Shown here: one piece after another, positions 33,377 to 43,286 of the stretch
Numbering within the stretch: the first letter of the stretch is position 1
Layout of the letters: every line of letters starts with the position of its first letter
Assembly (NCBI GenBank): GCA_020060485.1
Contig: JAGVAB010000075.1
Location: forward strand, 1-64,000
Direction: 5' to 3'
From: Anaerolineales bacterium
GTDB taxonomy: Bacteria; Chloroflexota; Anaerolineae; Anaerolineales; Anaerolineaceae
Length of the DNA stretch: 64,000 bases
Translations under genes and position numbers: made by a program
The notes under the pieces: generated by a model
Database searches by the model: none
What the model saw: the letters and a program-made list of their open reading frames with translations, nothing else
What the model was told of the DNA's origin: nothing

Positions 33377-34987
33377 TTAATGCACTTGCCGTCCGTCTGG
33401 CCCAAATACCTGCATGCCGGGGTTTTTATACTTGAAGGATATGGCGCGCTCCTGGGCGCTGAACATGGCCCGGGCTTCACTGACGCAGCCCCAGGCCTGC
33501 TGGCCTGTTCCCGGTGTGGCCTGCACAACGACAGGCCCCTGCACAACCAGAAAATGGCGCACCTTGGGGTCGGCGGCGTTGTCAAAATTCTCGACCAAAT
33601 ACCATTTATCCGCATCCAGGTGAACGCGTTGGCCGTCCAGGTCATTGGAAGGACTGATGTTGCAGGAGAGCACCAGCGGCTCGGCCACCATGGCTTCGTG
33701 GTAAAGGCGTTGACCGCGTTGCAGATTGCGCATGAATTGCCCGCCCATGGCCAGCAGGACGATGGCCATGGTGAGGTCGGCGAACAGGATGGTCTTGAGA
33801 AAATTACGGGGCGGGATGGGCTGTACCTGTTTGGTTTCCCCCTTGCCGATTTGGCCGTTGGTGTGACCGAGATCGGCCAGGGTGAAAAGGCAGGCATACA
33901 TGGGCAGTACAACCGGCAGCATGTAATGGTCGGGTTTATTGGCAATGGAATAAAAGATGTACACAGCATAGGGCAGCACCCAGCTCAGGATGAGCCAGTG
34001 CAGCAATTTGCGCCGGCCCCAAAAGCAGCCCAGCAGAAGGGAAGCCGCACCGAAGATGAGGAAGGCGCCCTGACCATACCAGGCGGTCAAAACCGGGATC
34101 CAGGCCAGGAAACCGAGCTGGTATTGGTCGCCGGTACCCCAGCCCTTGTAGAACTCATCGCTGTGGGCGCGATGCACGGCGATGATGCTGGCCCGCGTGT
34201 GCGATACAAGCAGCAGAGGATTGGTGACCACCACGACTATCACCATCAGCAGCACAAACAAGACGGCCGCCCGGATGGCTTTCTTCAGGTTGATCTTGCG
34301 TTGGCGCAGGCCGACCACAAGGTAGAGAGGAATGGCCAAAAAGAAGAACACCCCGATCACTTTGGTGGCAGCAGCCAGGCCGCAGGCTACGGCAGCCCAG
34401 TAGAAATGCCGCCCAAAGCGCAACTGGTCGCGATCCAGGAAGAAGAAGGTCAGCACGATCATCAGAAAGGTGAAGGCGTCCGGGTGCCACCATTGCAAAT
34501 TTTGGCGGGTCACACCCTGCACGCTCACCAGAAAGGCAAAGAGCGCCACGCTTTTAAAGGTGTTTTCCAGACGGGTGGTCAGGTAGGTCAAAAAACCGAG
34601 GGCCGTCAACATGGGCAGCACGCTGACCAGTTGCCGCAGCAGCAAGAGATTTAATTGCACCTGGTTGGCAAAGTCACCGCCGAAGATCAGCCGCGAAGGC
34701 AGCACCGCCAGGGTGGAAAGCAGGTAAAAGGGATAGCCATAAATATAATGCTGGTAAGAGAGAAAACGCTTCAGGGATTCAAGCAGGCTGCCGGTTGGGG
34801 TGAGCATGGCGGTCAGGAAAGGATACTGGAAGCTTTCATCTCTGGAAAGCACCCACAACATGTGCTCTGTTTTGGCGCCGCGGGCATTGGGAAAGGCGCT
34901 CAAAATGAAGACGGCCAGGCCCATGCCCAACAGGATGAACAGGTTCTTTTTCTGGCGGTTCGACAGGCGCGGCGTGATGGTTTCCAT
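33377..34987 (-). CDS. GT39-like multi-pass membrane glycosyltransferase (536 aa)
   Basis: Dolichyl/undecaprenyl-phosphate-dependent glycosyltransferase type (PMT/ArnT superfamily), judged by about 9-11 predicted membrane helices and loop features, an acidic DES (residues 48-50, SRDESFQYP) after the first helix resembling the catalytic Asp-Glu loop of GT39, and a soluble C-terminal domain (about 455-536). It likely glycosylates an envelope target. ATG 34987 is taken as start; TTG 34999 is possible, and neither has a strong ribosome site. No neighbouring sugar-synthesis genes. Exact acceptor cannot be inferred. A 475-codon antisense frame here is an artefact. Confidence 0.7.
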   Translation of the reverse strand: METITPRLSNRQKKNLFILLGMGLAVFILSAFPNARGAKTEHMLWVLSRDESFQYPFLTAMLTPTGSLLESLKRFLSYQHYIYGYPFYLLSTLAVLPSRLIFGGDFANQVQLNLLLLRQLVSVLPMLTALGFLTYLTTRLENTFKSVALFAFLVSVQGVTRQNLQWWHPDAFTFLMIVLTFFFLDRDQLRFGRHFYWAAVACGLAAATKVIGVFFFLAIPLYLVVGLRQRKINLKKAIRAAVLFVLLMVIVVVVTNPLLLVSHTRASIIAVHRAHSDEFYKGWGTGDQYQLGFLAWIPVLTAWYGQGAFLIFGAASLLLGCFWGRRKLLHWLILSWVLPYAVYIFYSIANKPDHYMLPVVLPMYACLFTLADLGHTNGQIGKGETKQVQPIPPRNFLKTILFADLTMAIVLLAMGGQFMRNLQRGQRLYHEAMVAEPLVLSCNISPSNDLDGQRVHLDADKWYLVENFDNAADPKVRHFLVVQGPVVVQATPGTGQQAWGCVSEARAMFSAQERAISFKYKNPGMQVFGPDGRQVH

Positions 34988-35163
34988 AAGCAGCGCCAAT
35001 TATAGCATGATGTGCGGCTGCGACGGGGACCTGTTGATGGTGGCGGCAAGCCTGGACGCCATGCAGGCGGGGATGCGAAAACCATTATATAAGGAAGTGC
35101 GGTGCACAGGAAGCGGGAAATATAAAAAATTCATCAGAAATTCCGCCAGGCAAGCCGCATTTC

Positions 35164-35192
35164 TTGACGGTCACTTTCAGGCATGGTATCAT
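35164..35192 (+). promoter_or_regulatory. Sigma70 promoter of the heat-shock operon
   Basis: TTGACG (35164-35169), 17-base spacer, TATCAT (35187-35192). It directly precedes the CIRCE operator, so repressor binding would block transcription. Confidence 0.8.
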
Positions 35193-35206
35193 CATACCTG
35201 TGAAAT

Positions 35207-35233
35207 TTAGCACTCTAACGACGAGAGTGCTAA
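35207..35233 (+). promoter_or_regulatory. CIRCE operator (HrcA binding site)
   Basis: TTAGCACTC, nine bases, GAGTGCTAA, an exact CIRCE consensus, just after the promoter and before hrcA. HrcA is encoded immediately downstream, so the operon is autoregulated. Confidence 0.97.
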
Positions 35234-35246
35234 AGAGGTGCCAAGC

Positions 35247-36305
35247 ATGAATGCCTTGAGCGATCAAACCCTATTAACTGAGCGCCAGAAGCTGATCCTT
35301 TCGCTGGTGATCCACGATTACACCGAAACGGCCAACCCCGTGGGCTCCAATCGTTTGGTATCGCATTACAAACTGGACTCAAGTTCGGCCACCGTGCGCA
35401 ATGAACTGGCGGCGTTGACCGAGATGGGTTTCCTGCGCCAGCCGCATACTTCAGCCGGGCGCGTGCCCACTGAAGACGGTTACCGCTATTTTGTGCAGCA
35501 GCATTTACAGCGCAGCAATGAACTGCCGGAATCCACCCGTCAGATGATCAGCCACCAGTTTTACCAGATGCAGTACGACGTGGATCAGTGGATGCGGCTG
35601 GCGGCTTCCGTGCTGGCTTACCAGTCTCAGGCTGCATCTTTGATCACTGCCCCGCACCCGGACCATTCACGGTTCAAGCATCTGGAATTGATCTCGACCC
35701 AGGGACGGCAGGTGTTGATGGTGCTGGTCACGGCTTCGGGTGAGATCCATCAGCGCATCCTGCTGCTGGATGGCCCGGTGTCGCAAAGCAGGCTTTCGGC
35801 GGCAGCCAACCGGCTGACGGAAAACCTGGCCGGGTACGATGTGGAATCCATTTTGGCTGCGGCCGCAGGTCTGACAGGCCTGGAGCATGACGCAGCCATT
35901 TGGGTTGCCGAGGATCTGCAGAAAGCCAATTCGCTGGCTGCAGGTGAGATCTATCTGGATGGCTGGACGAATGTACTTTCAGAGCCGGAGTTCTCGAATG
36001 CCGAAGAGGCTCGCCGGGCGCTGCGCTTCCTGGAAGAACGCTCGCTGCTGCAAGACTTGCTGGCGCGCACAGTGCTCACTGGTGCAGTAGGCGGCGTGCA
36101 TGTCTTGATTGGCGGTGAAGGTACCTGGGACGACCTGAGCCAGTGCTCACTGGTGCTGGCCCGCTACGGGGCGCCCGGTTTGGCAACCGGAACATTGGGC
36201 GTTTTAGGGCCCATGCGTATGCCTTATGGACACGCCATTTCCACGGTGCGCTTTCTTTCCAGCCTGCTCAGCGATATGGTCGCAGAGACGCTGGGAGAAT
36301 CCTGA
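35247..36305 (+). CDS. hrcA: Heat-inducible transcription repressor HrcA (352 aa)
   Basis: Binds CIRCE and represses chaperone genes, relieved when GroE/DnaK is titrated by unfolded protein. N-terminal winged helix has TERQKLILSLVIHDYTETANPVGSNRLVSHYKLDSSSATVRNELAALTEMGFLRQPHTSAGRVPTEDGYRYFV in short overlapping pieces, all typical; the GAF-like domain follows (GGEGTWDDLSQCSLV, GTLGVLGPMRMPYGHAISTVRFL). ATG 35247 has AAAGAGG 8 bases upstream; GTG 35238 is less likely. First gene of the operon, following the CIRCE. Confidence 0.97.
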   Translation: MNALSDQTLLTERQKLILSLVIHDYTETANPVGSNRLVSHYKLDSSSATVRNELAALTEMGFLRQPHTSAGRVPTEDGYRYFVQQHLQRSNELPESTRQMISHQFYQMQYDVDQWMRLAASVLAYQSQAASLITAPHPDHSRFKHLELISTQGRQVLMVLVTASGEIHQRILLLDGPVSQSRLSAAANRLTENLAGYDVESILAAAAGLTGLEHDAAIWVAEDLQKANSLAAGEIYLDGWTNVLSEPEFSNAEEARRALRFLEERSLLQDLLARTVLTGAVGGVHVLIGGEGTWDDLSQCSLVLARYGAPGLATGTLGVLGPMRMPYGHAISTVRFLSSLLSDMVAETLGES

Positions 36306-36334
36306 GTACTGTGGTGAGATTGAGGTGAAGATTA

Positions 36335-36922
36335 ATGACCAAGAACAAAACCAAGAAAACTGTGGAACCTGTCGAGAAGAAAAATGTCTGTCAGGATGGG
36401 GAGGTTCTGGAGGAAAGATTAGAGGAAGAATTGATCACACTCAGCCGCAATGAATATGAAGAGATGCAGGCCAGGATCAACGAAGCTTGCAAAAAGGCCG
36501 AGGATCATCTGGATGGCTGGCACCGCGAACGGGCGGATTTTTCCAACTACAAGAAGCGGTTGGAGCGCGATCAGGCGCAGATGCGCCAGACGATCACCGG
36601 CGAGGTGTTGAAGAAATACCTGGTTATTTTGGATGACATGGAGCGGGCATTGAAGAACCGTCCATCTGATGGCGGTGAAGGCGAAGCCTGGGCCACAGGG
36701 TTTGAATTGATCTCACAAAAGTTGAAGACCATTCTCGAGCAGGAAGGCATTCTGCCGGTCGCGGAGGAAAAAGGTGAGTTTGATCCCACCTGTCATGAAG
36801 CGATTTCGAGCGAAGAAAGCCCCACACACGAGAGTGGAGAAATTATCGAAGTATTGCAGCAAGGATACAAGATGCCCGACGGCCGGGTGCTGCGCCCGGC
36901 GATGGTGCGGGTAGCGCGATAG
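36335..36922 (+). CDS. grpE: Nucleotide exchange factor GrpE (195 aa)
   Basis: Releases ADP from DnaK. An acidic and charged N-terminal tail is followed by a long coiled coil (EYEEMQARINEACKKAEDHLDGW) and the beta-domain with the family signature FDPTCHEAISSEES and VLQQGYKMPDGRVLRPAMVRVAR. Short N-terminal segment is normal for the family. It lies 29 bases after hrcA and 12 before dnaK, in the usual hrcA-grpE-dnaK-dnaJ order. Confidence 0.97.
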   Translation: MTKNKTKKTVEPVEKKNVCQDGEVLEERLEEELITLSRNEYEEMQARINEACKKAEDHLDGWHRERADFSNYKKRLERDQAQMRQTITGEVLKKYLVILDDMERALKNRPSDGGEGEAWATGFELISQKLKTILEQEGILPVAEEKGEFDPTCHEAISSEESPTHESGEIIEVLQQGYKMPDGRVLRPAMVRVAR

Positions 36923-36934
36923 GAGGATAAGGAT

Positions 36935-38830
36935 ATGGCAAAGATCATAGGAATTGACTTGGGGACAACCAACTCGGCGATGGCCGTCATGCAAGGCGGC
37001 GAGCCGACCGTCATCAACACTGCTGAAGGCGAACGCCTTTGTCCCTCGGTGGTGGCGGTGAACAAGAATCACGAACGGCTGGTGGGGCGGGTGGCTCGCA
37101 ATCAAGCCATTGTTAACCCGGAAAACACCATCTTTTCGATCAAACGCTTCATGGGGCGCAAATACGATGACCCCGAAGTGCAGCGCACGATTTCGCGCGT
37201 GCCGTACAAGGTGGCCAAAGCTCCCAATGGTGATGTGCGCGTGGTGCTGGACGGCAAGGAATACTCGCCGCCTGAAGTTTCGGCCATGATCCTGGCCAAA
37301 TTAAAGACCGATGCCGAGAGCTTTTTGGGCGAACCGGTGACCAAGGCTGTCATCACCGTGCCGGCCTATTTCAACGATGCCCAGCGCAACGCCACCAAAG
37401 ATGCCGGCCGCATTGCCGGTCTGGAAGTGATGCGCATCATCAACGAGCCGACCGCTTCTTCGCTGGCTTATGGCCTTGACAAGAAGAAGAACGAAGTGAT
37501 TGCGGTCTATGACCTGGGTGGCGGCACTTACGATATTTCCATTCTGGATGTTGGCGACGGCGTTTTCCAGGTACGTTCCACTTCGGGCGATACTTTCCTG
37601 GGTGGCGACGACTTCGACCAGGTGGTAATGGATTATTTGATTGGCGAGTTCAAGAAAGAAAACGGCATTGAACTGCAAAGCGACCGTCAGGCCATGCAGC
37701 GTTTGAAGGAAGCGGCAGAGAAGGCCAAGATCGAGCTTTCGACCACCATGCAGACCGAGATTAACCTGCCCTATTTGACGGCAGATGCCACCGGCCCCAA
37801 GCACCTGGTGTTGACCATGACCCGCGCCAAACTGGAGCAGTTAACTGCCAGCCTGGTGGAGCGCACTATTGAACCCATGCGCCGCGCCCTGGCGGATGCC
37901 AGTTTGAAGGCCGAAGACATCAACGAAGTGGTTATGGTGGGCGGCATGAGCCGCATGCCGGCCGTACAGGACGCGGTGCGCAAGATGTTCAACCGCGAGC
38001 CCAACCGCAGCGTTAACCCCGATGAGGTGGTAGCGGTCGGTGCCGCCATTCAGGCGGGCGTGCTGGGCGGTGAAGTAAATGACATCCTGCTGCTGGACGT
38101 GACTCCGCTGACCCTGTCGGTGGAAACCCTGGGCGGGGTTGCCACGCCGCTTATCGAGCGCAATACCACTGTGCCCACCCGCAAGAGCCAGACCTTCTCC
38201 ACGGCGGCGGATTCACAGACCCAGGTCGAGATCCACGTATTGCAGGGTGAACGCCCCATGGCTGTCGATAACAAATCGCTGGGCAAGTTCATTCTGGACG
38301 GTATTCCCCCCGCACCGCGCGGCATCCCGCAGATCGAGGTTACCTTTGATATCGATGCCAATGGCATTCTCAATGTAACCGCCCAGGACAAGGCCAGCGG
38401 CCGCAGTCAGAAGATCACCATTACCGCTTCATCTGGCCTGAAAGAGGACGAGATTGAGCGCATGCGCAAGGAAGCCGAACTGCACGCCGATGAAGATCAG
38501 CGCCGCAAGGATATGATCGAGACGCGCAACAAGGCGGATACCATTGCTTACTCCACCGAGAAATTGATCAACGAAAATGCTGACAAGATCGCGGAGGACA
38601 AGAAGAGCGAAGCGCAGGAGAAGATCAAGCACTTGCGTGAATTGCTGGAAGGTGAAGACAAGGCTGCTCTGGAACAGGCCACCAATGACCTGGAGCAATT
38701 CATTCAGCAGATCGGTGCCAGCATGTACCAACAGGCCGGCCCGCAGCCTGGCGAGGCCGCTGCTCCCGCTGGCGATGGCGCTTCTGGTGGCGACGAGAAT
38801 GTGGTGGACGGCGAGTTCACCAGCGAGTAG
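36935..38830 (+). CDS. dnaK: Chaperone DnaK (Hsp70, 631 aa)
   Basis: ATP-dependent chaperone. The nucleotide-binding domain starts [20 protein letters not shown], with [34 protein letters not shown] and VGGMSRMP in order. The substrate domain follows ([39 protein letters not shown]), then the helical lid and a disordered, Ala/Gly-rich tail ending GEFTSE. AGGAGGATAAGGAT precedes ATG 36935. Length normal. Works with the DnaJ and GrpE of this operon. Confidence 0.98.
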   Translation: MAKIIGIDLGTTNSAMAVMQGGEPTVINTAEGERLCPSVVAVNKNHERLVGRVARNQAIVNPENTIFSIKRFMGRKYDDPEVQRTISRVPYKVAKAPNGDVRVVLDGKEYSPPEVSAMILAKLKTDAESFLGEPVTKAVITVPAYFNDAQRNATKDAGRIAGLEVMRIINEPTASSLAYGLDKKKNEVIAVYDLGGGTYDISILDVGDGVFQVRSTSGDTFLGGDDFDQVVMDYLIGEFKKENGIELQSDRQAMQRLKEAAEKAKIELSTTMQTEINLPYLTADATGPKHLVLTMTRAKLEQLTASLVERTIEPMRRALADASLKAEDINEVVMVGGMSRMPAVQDAVRKMFNREPNRSVNPDEVVAVGAAIQAGVLGGEVNDILLLDVTPLTLSVETLGGVATPLIERNTTVPTRKSQTFSTAADSQTQVEIHVLQGERPMAVDNKSLGKFILDGIPPAPRGIPQIEVTFDIDANGILNVTAQDKASGRSQKITITASSGLKEDEIERMRKEAELHADEDQRRKDMIETRNKADTIAYSTEKLINENADKIAEDKKSEAQEKIKHLRELLEGEDKAALEQATNDLEQFIQQIGASMYQQAGPQPGEAAAPAGDGASGGDENVVDGEFTSE

Positions 38831-38953
38831 TTGTTGTGTTACAATCGGGAGGCATTATCCATTGCTGACCGTTGCATGAAAACCAGGGCCTGGCAGGTGG
38901 AATCCACCTGTCAGGTTTCCTTGGATTATCCGGCTTGACCTACTGGGATTTGT

Positions 38954-40072
38954 ATGGCAAAACGAGACTACTATGAAGTTCTGGGTGTACCGCGCGGCGC
39001 CTCGCAAGAGGAGTTAAAATCCGCTTTTCGTACGCTGGCGCGCAAATATCACCCGGATGTGAGCAAAGAAGCGGACGCAGAAGAAAGATTCAAAGAGATC
39101 AACGAGGCCTATGCCATCCTGTCGGATGAGGACAAGCGGGCTGCTTATGACCGCTACGGTCATGCCGGTTTGAACGGGATGGGCGGTATGCCGGATTTCA
39201 GCACGATCGATTTTTCAGATATATTTGAGGAATTGTTTGGCTTTGGCGGAATGCGCAGCAGTTCCCGGCGGCGTAATGCACCGCGGGCCGGGGCCGACCT
39301 GCGCATGAGCGTCAAGCTGGAATTTGAAGAAGCCGTTTTCGGTGTGGAAAAAGACATCGAATTCACCCGCGACGAAACTTGCAGCACCTGTTCCGGTTCG
39401 GGGGCAAAACCGGGCACTTCCCCGGCGCGCTGCCAGACCTGTAACGGGGCTGGAGAAGTACGCCAGGTTCGCCAGACCCTGCTTGGATCAATGGTGCAGG
39501 TTACCACCTGCCCGACCTGTTCCGGCAAGGGTGAAGTGGTCAACACGCCCTGTGAGACCTGCCGCGGCTCTGGCTTTGAGCGCAAAATGATCCAGAAGAA
39601 GGTTTCCATTCCAGCCGGAGTGGATGATGGCACCCGCATTCGCCTGGCGAGCGAAGGCCAGCCGGGAGAGAACGGCGGGCCGCGCGGCAATCTTTATCTG
39701 GATGTGCGCGTCAAACCGCATAAGTTCTTCCGCCGCATGAATGATGATATCCTGCTGGATTTGAATATTAATGTAGCCCAGGCCACCCTGGGGGCTGAGA
39801 TCGACATCCCCACTGTGGACGGGCCGCAACCGCTGCGTATTCCAGCCGGCACCCAGCCGGGCAAGGTCTTTGCCCTGCGCGGCAAGGGCGTGCCTCACCT
39901 GCGCAACACTGGGCGCGGCGATCAGAAGGTGATGGTCAACGTGCAGATTCCCACCCATTTGAGCGACGATCAACGGGAGTTGTTTGGCAAGATCGCCGAT
40001 ACCCTGGGCACTGAAGTGGCGCCGCAAGAGCGCGGCTTCTTTGATATTCTGCGGGATACTTTTGGTGGCTGA
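38954..40072 (+). CDS. dnaJ: Co-chaperone DnaJ (372 aa)
   Basis: Type I DnaJ: J domain (1-70) with HPD in [12 protein letters not shown], a Gly/Phe-containing linker ([12 protein letters not shown]), and the zinc centre with four CxxCxGxG repeats ([32 protein letters not shown]), then the C-terminal substrate domains ([22 protein letters not shown]). It stimulates DnaK ATPase. 123 bases after dnaK. Its last codons overlap the prmA start. Confidence 0.97.
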   Translation: MAKRDYYEVLGVPRGASQEELKSAFRTLARKYHPDVSKEADAEERFKEINEAYAILSDEDKRAAYDRYGHAGLNGMGGMPDFSTIDFSDIFEELFGFGGMRSSSRRRNAPRAGADLRMSVKLEFEEAVFGVEKDIEFTRDETCSTCSGSGAKPGTSPARCQTCNGAGEVRQVRQTLLGSMVQVTTCPTCSGKGEVVNTPCETCRGSGFERKMIQKKVSIPAGVDDGTRIRLASEGQPGENGGPRGNLYLDVRVKPHKFFRRMNDDILLDLNINVAQATLGAEIDIPTVDGPQPLRIPAGTQPGKVFALRGKGVPHLRNTGRGDQKVMVNVQIPTHLSDDQRELFGKIADTLGTEVAPQERGFFDILRDTFGG

Positions 40073-40982
40073 GCAGCACTGGCTGGAAATCTCGCTGGAA
40101 GTGGATGGTGAACTGGCAGAGGCCGTGGCCGATGTGATCACGCGTTATGCTGAAGGCGGGGCAGTGGTGGAAAGCGGCGTCACCTGCGTGAATGCGGATG
40201 ATCCTGGTACGCAGTTGCCGGTGGTGCGCGTCTTTGGCTATCTGCCAATGGATGATACCCTGGAAGACCGGCGTCAGCGTCTGGAGGAAGGCCTGTGGTT
40301 TTTGGGGCGTATTCAGCCACTGCCTGAGGCGGTCTTCCGCACCATCGAAGATCAGGACTGGATGGCGGCCTGGAAGGTGCATTACCGGCCTATTCCGATT
40401 GGGCAGCGTTTGATGGTGCTGCCGGCCTGGATCGAGAAAGACGACCCGGTGCGTATTCCCATTCACATTGATCCCAGCATGGCCTTTGGCACCGGCACCC
40501 ATCCCACCACCCAGCTCTGTCTGGAGATGGCCGAGAAGCATGTGCGACCTGGCCAGCCGGTGATTGACGTGGGCTGCGGTTCGGGCATTCTCTCTATTGC
40601 GGCGCTCAAACTGGGCGCCAGCCACGCTCTGGGCGTGGACATTGACCGCGAGTCGGTCAAGGCCACCCGCGAGAATGCCGAGTTCAACGGCGTGCTGGCC
40701 GGAATGGAGATCGGCCAGGGGTCGGTGGAAGAGATTCTGGAAGGTGATTTCTCCATGCAGGAAGCGCCGGTGGTACTGGTCAATATTCTGGCAACCATCA
40801 TCCTGCGCCTGTTCGAGTCCGGCCTGACGCGGCTGGTGGCACACAATGGCACGCTGATCCTGGCTGGCATTCTGGAGGAACAGGAGGAGCGCATCCGCAC
40901 TGCGGCCGAGGCGGACGGATTGACCCTGGTGGAGCGTTCCCAGATCAAGGATTGGGTCTCGCTGGTTTACCAGAAACGATAG
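40065..40982 (+). CDS. prmA: Ribosomal protein L11 methyltransferase PrmA (305 aa)
   Basis: SAM-dependent methylation of L11. Motif I is [20 protein letters not shown], and the catalytic region reads [18 protein letters not shown], the PrmA hallmark before motif I; the later [10 protein letters not shown] stands where the family has a NPPY-like motif. N-terminal substrate domain has [26 protein letters not shown] 40065 is taken as start, overlapping the dnaJ stop by 8 bases, and the longer frame from 39984 lies inside dnaJ. prmA after dnaJ is a common arrangement. Confidence 0.93.
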   Translation: MAEQHWLEISLEVDGELAEAVADVITRYAEGGAVVESGVTCVNADDPGTQLPVVRVFGYLPMDDTLEDRRQRLEEGLWFLGRIQPLPEAVFRTIEDQDWMAAWKVHYRPIPIGQRLMVLPAWIEKDDPVRIPIHIDPSMAFGTGTHPTTQLCLEMAEKHVRPGQPVIDVGCGSGILSIAALKLGASHALGVDIDRESVKATRENAEFNGVLAGMEIGQGSVEEILEGDFSMQEAPVVLVNILATIILRLFESGLTRLVAHNGTLILAGILEEQEERIRTAAEADGLTLVERSQIKDWVSLVYQKR

Positions 40983-41005
40983 TGAATTTTGGGAAGAAAT
41001 AATTC

Positions 41006-41038
41006 CGAGCTGCCCTCTTTGAGGGCAGCTCGCTTTTT
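41006..41038 (+). terminator. Rho-independent terminator of the heat-shock operon
   Basis: CGAGCTGCCCTC (41006-41017) and GAGGGCAGCTCG (41021-41032) pair perfectly around TTT, then TTTTT at 41034-41038. Confidence 0.95.
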
Positions 41039-41149
41039 GTTAGGGGAGCGTAGACCGCCGCTCAACACCGCACAAAAAGCTCCCCTTCAGGCAGAAGAAT
41101 GGAAGGAAAAATATCTTTGAGAAAGCCATAGGGAGTTTGCTGCCAGCGT

Positions 41150-41178
41150 TTGCAGTTTCTGTGCGGGAAGGCTATACT
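41150..41178 (+). promoter_or_regulatory. Sigma70 promoter of the coiled-coil operon
   Basis: TTGCAG (41150-41155), 17 bases, TATACT (41173-41178). About 165 bases before the first gene; 41179-41350 holds no recognisable gene. Confidence 0.65.
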
Positions 41179-41350
41179 TAATTCAGGAAATGGGATTATT
41201 TATCCTGCACGAAGTTCCTGAGGGCGTTTAGCGTTTGATAAATTTGTATTCGCAGGCACTGCTCTGATGACCGTCGGCCGCAAAAATGTTCTGGCAGTCG
41301 GCGGCACGGGCGACCAAAAAGTGACCTGGTGTGATTGACTGGAGGTTGAG

Positions 41351-42328
41351 ATGACAGAATTTCCTGTGCGAAGACTGGATTTGAATACAGCCAGTGTCGA
41401 AGCGTTGCTTGAAATCTCGGGCATCGGTCAGGCGCTGGCAGAGAAGATCGTTGCTGATCGGCCTTTTGCCTCGGTGGAAGACCTGGCGCGTGTGCAGGGC
41501 ATCAGCCCGCGCATGGCAGCCAAATGGCAGCCGCTGCTGGAAGTTTCAGCAGAGACAGGTGAGGCCATTCCCGACTTTCCCGGCGAAGTAATGATCGAAG
41601 CATCGCAGGAGGAATTGACGGAACTGGCTGAAGAAGCAGTGGATGCCGAAGTGGTGCTGGATGAGGAAGAAGTGCAAGGCACAGTGGCTGAAGAAGATGA
41701 ACTGCCTGTGTTGGAAAACTTTCCCTCGCGTGTGCTGGAAGTGCAAACTGGTGAGGTGGAGCCTGACCCCATTCCCGAAGAGATCGAAATGCAGCCTGCG
41801 GCCAGTGAGGTAAAGACTTCCCGCCCGACGAAGACCAGGCCGTACGCGGCAAAACCATCTGGCGGCACTCAGCCCTTGCAGCGCAGCGAAGCGCTGTTGT
41901 TTGGTGGTTTGGCTGGTCTGGCAGCGGTGATTTTGGCGGTGGTGCTGGCTTTGGGCATCCTGGGGTTGATCAATAGCGGGTTGAGCTTTGTCAGCCCTTC
42001 TGAACTGGCGCAGGTGCAGCGCCAGATGGAAACATTGCAAAGTCAAATGGGCATCTTGCAGCAGGATATCGATGGTCTTACGACACGCCTGTCTGCCATG
42101 GAAGCGCTGGGCGGCCGGGTGACCGATCTGGAATCGGCAACGGGCAAGTTGTCCAGCGATCTGGCAGACGCCAGAAGCAAGGTGAGCAGCCTGGAGCAAA
42201 GCGTGCAGGACCTGGGCCAGGAGATGGAAGAACTGAACCGCAAGGTTGGCGTATTTGACGGTTTTCTGCGCGGCATGCAGGGCTTGTTGAACGACTTGCT
42301 GCTGCCCGTGCCCGCGGCCGGGGATTAA
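41351..42328 (+). CDS. HhH-domain membrane coiled-coil protein (325 aa)
   Basis: Residues about 5-60 form a ComEA-like pair of helix-hairpin-helix motifs (LNTASVEALLEISGIGQALAEKIV, then FASVEDLARVQGISPRMAAKW), usually a DNA- or protein-binding module. A long acidic segment follows (about 65-160), then one membrane helix (about 180-205, rich in Gly/Ala/Val), and a Gln/Leu-rich coiled coil to the C-terminus (LAQVQRQMETLQSQMGILQQD). Unlike ComEA, the HhH is at the N-terminus and the anchor in the middle, so the HhH would be cytoplasmic. First of three genes with similar anchor and coiled-coil design. GGAGG before ATG. Confidence 0.65.
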   Translation: MTEFPVRRLDLNTASVEALLEISGIGQALAEKIVADRPFASVEDLARVQGISPRMAAKWQPLLEVSAETGEAIPDFPGEVMIEASQEELTELAEEAVDAEVVLDEEEVQGTVAEEDELPVLENFPSRVLEVQTGEVEPDPIPEEIEMQPAASEVKTSRPTKTRPYAAKPSGGTQPLQRSEALLFGGLAGLAAVILAVVLALGILGLINSGLSFVSPSELAQVQRQMETLQSQMGILQQDIDGLTTRLSAMEALGGRVTDLESATGKLSSDLADARSKVSSLEQSVQDLGQEMEELNRKVGVFDGFLRGMQGLLNDLLLPVPAAGD

Positions 42329-42339
42329 GGGAGGCGGTC

Positions 42340-43269
42340 ATGGATGAATTGGAGACAACAAACAGCAAAGGCAGTTTTGGCCGGTTCTTGTTGACCTTGT
42401 TGCGCCTCATTCTGGTGCTGGTTCTGGGTGTGGTGATCGGTGTGGCTGCAATTTTCCTGGCGCAATACTATTACCGCCAGGCCACCGAACCAGCCAGAGT
42501 CAACACCCTGCGCCTGGACAGCATGGAAACCAGCCAGGCAAGTTTGCATCGCCAGATCGATGAGCGCCTGGAAAAGTTCAATGAAAGACTATCTGCTTTG
42601 GAAGCCCAGACAGACCTGGCGGTCAATAACCTGGCCGGGCTGCAAGCCAGTCAGCAGGCGCTGGAGGAACTGGTGCAGCAACTGGATCAGAATCTGGGCG
42701 GGCTGGGCGAGTTACAGACCGGGTTGGAAGCTGACCTGGCTGACCTGCGTTCCCAAATGGATTTTGAGAGTGCCCGCATTGATGAGCTGTTGTTGACACC
42801 AACGCCATTTGCGGCAGGTACCGACCTTGAGCGTTTGGCGCGGGAAGTCAAGATGTTGAAAGCGCTGGAATTGCTCAGCCGCAGCCGGCTTCATTTTCTG
42901 AATGCAGATTACGGACTGGCAAAGAAAGACATGCAGAATGCCTACCGCGTGCTGGTTGACCTGCAGGTTTCTGGACTGGCCCCGGAGAGTGATGAATATG
43001 TGGAAATGCTGGACCGTCTGCGTCAGGCGGCGCGCAATTTACCTGCTTCGCCCGGGGTTGCAGAAAAAGACCTGGAGATTGCCTGGGACCTGGTTGTGGA
43101 TATGCTCACCAATCCGTTGGAGATGGGCAGCAAACCCACCCCCACTGCCTTGCCAATTGAATTGCTGACCCCGTCTTTGTTGACAGATACGCCAACACCC
43201 TGGGTTACAATTACCCCAACGGTTACACCCACCCCGTGGCTTACCCCCACGCCCACCCCCACCAAATAA
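42340..43269 (+). CDS. Membrane coiled-coil protein with Thr-Pro tail (309 aa)
   Basis: Short cytoplasmic N-terminus, one membrane helix (about 12-42), then a long coiled coil (about 50-150, LAALQASQQALEELVQQLDQ-like heptads), an alpha-helical middle resembling a TPR-like pair (DYGLAKKDMQNAYRVLVDLQ), and a Thr-Pro-rich C-terminal tail of about 40 residues (TPTPWVTITPTVTPTPW). Tail suggests extracytoplasmic exposure, as in other Thr-Pro-rich secreted proteins of this genome. Second gene of the operon, 11 bases after the HhH gene. No family recognised. Confidence 0.6.
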   Translation: MDELETTNSKGSFGRFLLTLLRLILVLVLGVVIGVAAIFLAQYYYRQATEPARVNTLRLDSMETSQASLHRQIDERLEKFNERLSALEAQTDLAVNNLAGLQASQQALEELVQQLDQNLGGLGELQTGLEADLADLRSQMDFESARIDELLLTPTPFAAGTDLERLAREVKMLKALELLSRSRLHFLNADYGLAKKDMQNAYRVLVDLQVSGLAPESDEYVEMLDRLRQAARNLPASPGVAEKDLEIAWDLVVDMLTNPLEMGSKPTPTALPIELLTPSLLTDTPTPWVTITPTVTPTPWLTPTPTPTK

Positions 43270-43286
43270 ACATATCAGGAGGCTAT

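Noticed and set aside
33227..34654. 475-codon open frame on the plus strand
   Set aside because: It lies opposite the GT39-like membrane protein gene; it has no domain, and its open length comes from base composition of the antisense codons.
35207..35233. CIRCE as a novel signal
   Set aside because: Exact match to the known HrcA operator, with hrcA next to it; ordinary regulation, kept as a feature only.
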